Assembly (NCBI GenBank): GCA_019312705.1
Contig: JAFDCW010000007.1
Coordinates: 1 to 20,385 of the forward strand
Reading direction: 5' to 3'
Length of the DNA: 20,385 nucleotides
Source: Deltaproteobacteria bacterium
GTDB lineage: Bacteria; Myxococcota; Polyangia; Polyangiales; B10-G4
Position numbers and translations under genes: made by a program. Below are positions 17,035 through 20,385 of the stretch, one piece after another (the first letter of the stretch is position 1; the number at the start of each line of letters is the position of its first letter). The notes below the pieces were generated by a model. That model searched no databases, had not been told where the DNA came from, and saw only the letters and a list, made by a program, of their open reading frames with translations.

Positions 17035-18608
17035 CAGAAGTTCCAGCTCCCGGCGGCGCCGGCGCCGGTGGGGGTGATGAACGGGGCGACGGCCCAGTCC
17101 CGGGGCTCGAGGACCGTCCCCGTCGAATCGGGCAGCGTGTCCGTGAGGAAGTAGTAGAGCGAGAGACCCCCGAGGACGATCGCGACACCGAAGGCGATGT
17201 CGGCGGCGATGAAGAGAATCTGCCCCGTGGAGATGCGGTCGTCGTCGTTGGCGAGGGCGCCGGCGTCGCGCTCCGCTTCGAGCTCGCTGCGAATGTTGGC
17301 GCCGATGACCGCCGCCGTGATGCCTCCGCCGACGAAGAGCGCCCCCGCCACCAGCGTCGCCCAGGCCCCGCCCCGGTCGGGCGATGGGCGCAGACGAACT
17401 CGAACGGGGGTCATTTGCCCACGCTCGACCTCGATGCGCGCGCCGTAGCGCTTCATGCCATCGGCAGCGACTTCGATGCGATGGGGCCCGGCGGCCACGG
17501 CCCCCTCCCAGGGAACGTCGCCGACGTGGTTGCCGTCGATGAAGATCCGGGAGCCGCGAATGTTGCCGCTGACCCGGACGCGACCGTCGGTGCTGCGATT
17601 GAGAGCGACGGCGGTCTCCGTGGTCTCGCCGAGGCCGACCTCGACCTCGAGCTCGTGGGGGTCGTAGCCCGGACGCTCGACCCAAACCCGGTGGGTGCCG
17701 ACGGGGACGACGTTGGACCACGGTGTGCGCCCGACCTCGCCGGCGTCGTGGTCATCGAGGAAGACCCGTGCCCCGGGCACGTCGCTGGTGACGCGCAGGT
17801 GGCCCATGAACTGCCCCTGGCTCATCTCGACGATGATGACGTACATGTGACCGGGGCGCACGTTCACGCCGGCTTCGACGGTGCGGTAGTCGGGGTGCTC
17901 GACGACCACTCGGTACTGCCCGTGGTCGACGGTGGGGGCGAGGGGCGCCGGCCCCGAAGTCACATCGACCTCGCCCCGGCGAATGGTGACCTCGGCCCCG
18001 GCTGGGTTCGTGCGAATCGAAACGAGGGATTTCATCTGCTCGGCGGTGGTCTCGCCGATGGCGACGGTGAGAGAAGCTTCGCTCGCGGCGATGGCCGCCG
18101 CGTCTTGTCCGTCTTGTCCGTCTTGCCCCACGACGGCCGGATCGGTTGAGGCGTCGGTCCCGTCCCCGGCCTGGGTTCCGCCAGCGACCCCCACCGCAAC
18201 ACCACCGTCCCGAGCAGCATCCTGACCGGCAGCCCGGGTACGCAGCAGGTCCACCCGGCGCCTGACTTCGTCTGCGTCCTCAGCGTCCGGGTCGGCCTCG
18301 AGATAGCGGGCGAAGAAGTCTGCGGCCCGACCGTAGTCGGCGTTACGTTCGTAGGCGACGGCAGCGTTGTAGAGAAAAGCCCCCGAAGGCTGCGCCTCGT
18401 AGGCCGCCTTGAACTCCTCGGCCGCCTCGAGATAGCGCTCTTGGACGTAGAGCTCCTGGCCCTGCTCCATGTGCTGCCGAGCAACATCAGCGGGATCCGA
18501 AGCCTCGTCGGATGTGGCCGACTCGGTCGACTCACCTTGCGCAACCGCCACGGACCCCCGGCCCATGGTCAGCACCCCCGCCGCGAATATCCAAAGAAAA
18601 GCTCGCAT
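17034..18608 (-). CDS. Exported TPR protein with three PEGA domains and two C-terminal membrane helices
   Basis: A 524-residue envelope protein. A signal peptide (1-24, likely cut after AVAQ) is followed by TPR repeats about 38-122 and a low-complexity linker with GQDGQDGQD at 161-169. Three PEGA domains lie at about 195-262, 270-336 and 343-406; the second has [13 protein letters not shown] and the third [14 protein letters not shown]. Two hydrophobic helices at about 415-438 and 461-488 suggest inner-membrane anchoring of the C-terminus. PEGA domains are surface or periplasmic beta modules common in myxobacteria. ATG 18608 has GGAGG about 5 nt upstream. It heads the block that continues with the FG-GAP lipoprotein and the two sigma-54 activators; overlap with the next gene is TGATG. 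Confidence 0.88.
   Translation of the reverse strand: MRAFLWIFAAGVLTMGRGSVAVAQGESTESATSDEASDPADVARQHMEQGQELYVQERYLEAAEEFKAAYEAQPSGAFLYNAAVAYERNADYGRAADFFARYLEADPDAEDADEVRRRVDLLRTRAAGQDAARDGGVAVGVAGGTQAGDGTDASTDPAVVGQDGQDGQDAAAIAASEASLTVAIGETTAEQMKSLVSIRTNPAGAEVTIRRGEVDVTSGPAPLAPTVDHGQYRVVVEHPDYRTVEAGVNVRPGHMYVIIVEMSQGQFMGHLRVTSDVPGARVFLDDHDAGEVGRTPWSNVVPVGTHRVWVERPGYDPHELEVEVGLGETTETAVALNRSTDGRVRVSGNIRGSRIFIDGNHVGDVPWEGAVAAGPHRIEVAADGMKRYGARIEVERGQMTPVRVRLRPSPDRGGAWATLVAGALFVGGGITAAVIGANIRSELEAERDAGALANDDDRISTGQILFIAADIAFGVAIVLGGLSLYYFLTDTLPDSTGTVLEPRDWAVAPFITPTGAGAAGSWNF
18101..18127 (-). repeat. Three-copy 9-bp minisatellite in the PEGA gene
   Basis: The unit CGTCTTGTC occurs three times head to tail, the last with one change, and encodes GQD-GQD-GQD. 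Copy-number change in multiples of 9 bp would lengthen or shorten the linker in frame. Confidence 0.7.
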
Positions 18609-18629
18609 GCCGCCTCCGCCTCGGCGCCG

Positions 18630-18658
18630 ATGCTACACCTATCGGGCGAGCACAGTAA
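18630..18658 (-). promoter_or_regulatory. Weak candidate promoter for the PEGA-regulator block
   Basis: On the minus strand TTACTG (18658-18653), a 17-nt spacer and TAGCAT (18635-18630) lie about 21 nt before ATG 18608. The matches are only 2/6 and 4/6. A GGGCG/CGCCC inverted repeat (18644-18663) overlaps it. No sigma-54 motif was seen. Confidence 0.22.
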
Positions 18659-18705
18659 CGCCCACGGAGCCCGCTCATAGCGAGGGGGTGACGAGGGCGA
18701 CCGCC

Positions 18706-19251
18706 ATGGCCGACGAGCAACAACCAACGAGGAAGGAGCAGATCGTTCGGAAGTGGATCCGGACCGCCCTGCCCTGGGTCCTCCTCGCCGCGGCAGCCTG
18801 GCTCGCCCTCTCGGATTTCACGGCCCGGAGCCTCGTCGAAACGGGGACCGAGGCGCCCATCCTCGAAGCCAGCCTGGCCTCCGGGGAGGTCTTTGCCCTG
18901 GCCGAGCACCGGGGCGAACCCGTCGTCGTAAACTTTTGGGCCACGTGGTGTGGGCCCTGCCGCGCCGAGGCTCCCGCCCTGACCCGCATCCACAACCGCC
19001 TGGCCCAGTCCGGAGGCCTGGTGGTGGGAATCAGCGCTGACCGCCTGCCCCTCGACCAGGTCGCCCGAGCCGCCCGCGGCCTCGGCATGGCGTACCCCAT
19101 CGCCCGAGCGCCCGAAGAGACCTTCGCCCGCTTCCGCGTCACCGAGCTCCCGACGACCTACGTCGTCTCCCCCGAGGGACGCGTCGTCTGGTCCCACGTA
19201 GGCGCCGTCAACGAAGAAGAGCTGGGCCGGGCCCTCGCGGACTATCTCTAG
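18706..19251 (+). CDS. Membrane-anchored TlpA/ResA-like thioredoxin
   Basis: A 181-residue protein with a cytoplasmic N-terminus, one transmembrane helix at about 21-37, and a thioredoxin-fold domain facing the periplasm. The active site is WCGPC (Cys82, Cys85) in the context [16 protein letters not shown]. The cis-proline loop is LPTTYVV (Pro149), and GRVVWSHVG closes the fold. Such proteins reduce or exchange disulfides, for example in cytochrome c maturation or envelope protein folding. ATG 18706 has GAGGG 8 nt upstream; a GTG 18 nt earlier is also open. It diverges from the PEGA gene across a 97-nt gap and is followed after 26 nt by the SanA-like gene, so the two are probably one operon. 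Confidence 0.92.
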   Translation: MADEQQPTRKEQIVRKWIRTALPWVLLAAAAWLALSDFTARSLVETGTEAPILEASLASGEVFALAEHRGEPVVVNFWATWCGPCRAEAPALTRIHNRLAQSGGLVVGISADRLPLDQVARAARGLGMAYPIARAPEETFARFRVTELPTTYVVSPEGRVVWSHVGAVNEEELGRALADYL

Positions 19252-19277
19252 GGGGGACGAACCATGGGACCGAAATC

Positions 19278-19817
19278 ATGGCGCCGATGACTCCCCTGGG
19301 GTGGTTCTTCAGAGCCCGCTCCCGCCCCTTCGTTTACGAGAGCGCCGACGATGTGCCGACGCGATCGGTGGTCATCGTACCCGGAGCCCGGGTTCGGGAC
19401 GGCGAACCCTCGGTGGTCCTCGGCGACAGGCTCTCGGGCGCCCTCGACCTTCTTCACGCCGGGACCGTCGACCGGGCCCTCATCTCCGGGGGCCCGGTCG
19501 AGATTCCGGTGATGCGCCGCTGGCGCCGGGACCGGGGAATTTCTTCGGACAGAATCCAGAGTGACCCCGGCGGTCTGCGCACGCTCCTGACGATGGAACG
19601 AGCCAAGGCGCTCTTCGCCATCGAAGGCGCGGTCATCGCGACGAACCGTTTTCACTTGCCGCGGGCCGTTTTGCTGGCTCGGGCGATGGGAATCGACGCC
19701 GTGGGCCTCGTCGTGGACCGCCAGGTCTATGCAAAAAAACACCGCGACGAGGCCCGAGAGGTCGTCGCCCAGGGCCGGGCCCTGGTCGACCTAGGGGTCC
19801 GGCGGTTTCAGGGGTGA
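19278..19817 (+). CDS. SanA/YdcF-family DUF218 protein without the usual membrane anchor
   Basis: A 179-residue DUF218 protein. Family landmarks are VVIVPGARV near 31-39, PSVVLGDRLSGALDLL (44-59), ALISGG (67-72), the Asp/Gly segment DPGGLRTLLT (96-105) and the strongly conserved TNRFHLPRAVLLARAMGIDAVG (122-143). SanA-like proteins affect envelope barrier function and vancomycin sensitivity in enterobacteria; their chemistry is poorly known. Most carry an N-terminal membrane helix. Here only a short MAPMTPLGWFF precedes the domain, so it may be soluble or loosely attached. GGGA lies 7 nt before ATG 19278; ATG 19287 is an alternative. It follows the TlpA-like gene by 26 nt. Confidence 0.85.
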   Translation: MAPMTPLGWFFRARSRPFVYESADDVPTRSVVIVPGARVRDGEPSVVLGDRLSGALDLLHAGTVDRALISGGPVEIPVMRRWRRDRGISSDRIQSDPGGLRTLLTMERAKALFAIEGAVIATNRFHLPRAVLLARAMGIDAVGLVVDRQVYAKKHRDEAREVVAQGRALVDLGVRRFQG

Positions 19818-19854
19818 TCCCCCGGGGACGAGGCCCGGTTTGACAGGGGATCAC
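19814..19854 (+). terminator. Stem-loop overlapping the SanA-like stop codon
   Basis: GTGATCCCC (19814-19822) and GGGGATCAC (19846-19854) form a perfect 9-bp stem over a 23-nt loop; the stop codon is inside the left arm. No T-run follows, so it is either a U-less terminator or an mRNA-stability hairpin between this operon and the tolQ-like gene. Confidence 0.45.
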
Positions 19855-19881
19855 TCGCCGTGATTCAAACCCCGACAGCCC

Positions 19882-20385
19882 ATGGAGAACTCAATCCTCG
19901 TCAATTTTGTCATGCTGCAAGTCGCCGCCGAACAGGCGGAGGGTACGCGCGCGACCCTCGACCCCTGGACGCTCGTCATCGAGGCCTCGCCGGTCGTGCA
20001 GTTGGTGATGCTCGCCTTGGTGCTGATGAGCGTCGGGTGTTGGTTCATCATCGGCGCCAAGATCGTCCGCCTCTCGCAGGCGACCCGGTCCAGCACGAAG
20101 TTCCTCGACCTCTTCTGGGGCGAGAGCGGCGCGGCCTGGAATGCCGAGCGCCTCGAGGGTGTCTACGCTCAGATCAAGAGCTTCGACGGATCGCCCGTTG
20201 CGAGCGTCTTCCGGGCGGGTTACGTGGAGCTCGCCCGCATCGCCGGTGACTCGGCGCCGGCCGGTGGCGACACGGAAAACATCGACCGGGCACTGCGCCG
20301 CGCTCGGTCCAATGAGTTCAACCGCCTCGAGAACTACCTGCCCTTCCTCGCCACGACCGGTGCCACCGCGCCCTTCATCGGCCTC
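19882..20385 (+). CDS. tolQ: TolQ/ExbB/MotA-family proton channel protein (5' part)
   Basis: The frame is open for 168 residues and runs off the window. The first helix is at about 38-58 (VVQLVMLALVLMSVGCWFII). A cytoplasmic loop follows, with FRAGYVELARI and an RALRRARSNEFNRLENYLPFLATTGATAPFIGL segment leading into the second helix, the best match to TolQ/ExbB. These proteins form the proton-driven stator that energises TolA or TonB at the envelope. TolQ is preferred over ExbB because of the loop pattern and length, not from a search. The ATG at 19882 has no clear ribosome site; ATG 19912 is an alternative. A tolR/exbD-like gene would be expected just beyond the window. Confidence 0.82.
   Translation, partial: MENSILVNFVMLQVAAEQAEGTRATLDPWTLVIEASPVVQLVMLALVLMSVGCWFIIGAKIVRLSQATRSSTKFLDLFWGESGAAWNAERLEGVYAQIKSFDGSPVASVFRAGYVELARIAGDSAPAGGDTENIDRALRRARSNEFNRLENYLPFLATTGATAPFIGL

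Noticed and set aside
17035..17721. Upstream extension of the FG-GAP lipoprotein frame by 229 codons
   Set aside because: The extension is Arg/His-rich shadow sequence inside the PEGA gene. The lipoprotein signal begins at 17034, at a TGATG junction.

Overview
The window is about 20 kb of GC-rich, densely coded chromosome. The proteins look like those of a Myxococcota (deltaproteobacterial, Polyangia-like) predator or saprophyte. The grounds are a Hanks-type kinase, two NtrC-family sigma-54 activators, a TPR-PEGA envelope protein, a lipoprotein beta-propeller built of WG..DVWAVG repeats, a zinc-ribbon protein with a lipobox-like segment, and a giant FecR/VIT/VWA/AgmX-PglI lipoprotein. This assignment comes from gene style, not from a marker gene. 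No tRNA, rRNA, CRISPR array, transposase or phage gene is seen.

Layout. (1) Positions 1-8780, minus strand: a run of genes read trmN6-like tRNA methyltransferase, orphan DNA methyltransferase (4-nt overlap), Ser/Thr kinase, sixA-type phosphohistidine phosphatase, a 1644-residue envelope lipoprotein, and the first codons of a further coupled gene at the left edge. (2) 8880-10264, plus strand: an MscS channel and a zinc-ribbon/lipobox protein, closed by a strong bidirectional terminator at 10280-10330. (3) 10440-11435, minus: a seven-repeat propeller lipoprotein that may be translated from a leaderless mRNA. (4) 11531-11791, plus: a short, possibly truncated TMEM175-like membrane protein, convergent with and overlapping a CPBP intramembrane protease (11781-12524, minus). 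(5) 12681-12805: a 125-bp near-palindromic element between genes. (6) 12804-18608, minus: four genes each overlapping the next by 1-4 nt (TPR-PEGA protein, FG-GAP lipoprotein, NtrC-like regulator, NtrX-like regulator). (7) 18706-20385, plus: a TlpA-like thioredoxin, a SanA/YdcF-like DUF218 protein, then the 5' part of a tolQ-like gene cut by the window end.

How the genes may work together. The dominant theme is the cell envelope: three large secreted or lipidated proteins, a mechanosensitive channel, an intramembrane protease, an envelope thioredoxin, SanA and TolQ. The four-gene block (6) makes two sigma-54 activators from the same coupled mRNA as two envelope proteins, with no histidine kinase in the window. 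The most notable leads are the long palindromic element at 12681-12805, the kinase whose catalytic-loop Asn is His, the giant protein carrying a second lipoprotein-signal-like segment in its middle, and the regulator pair coupled to envelope genes. I did not find a clear complete new defence or metabolic system.
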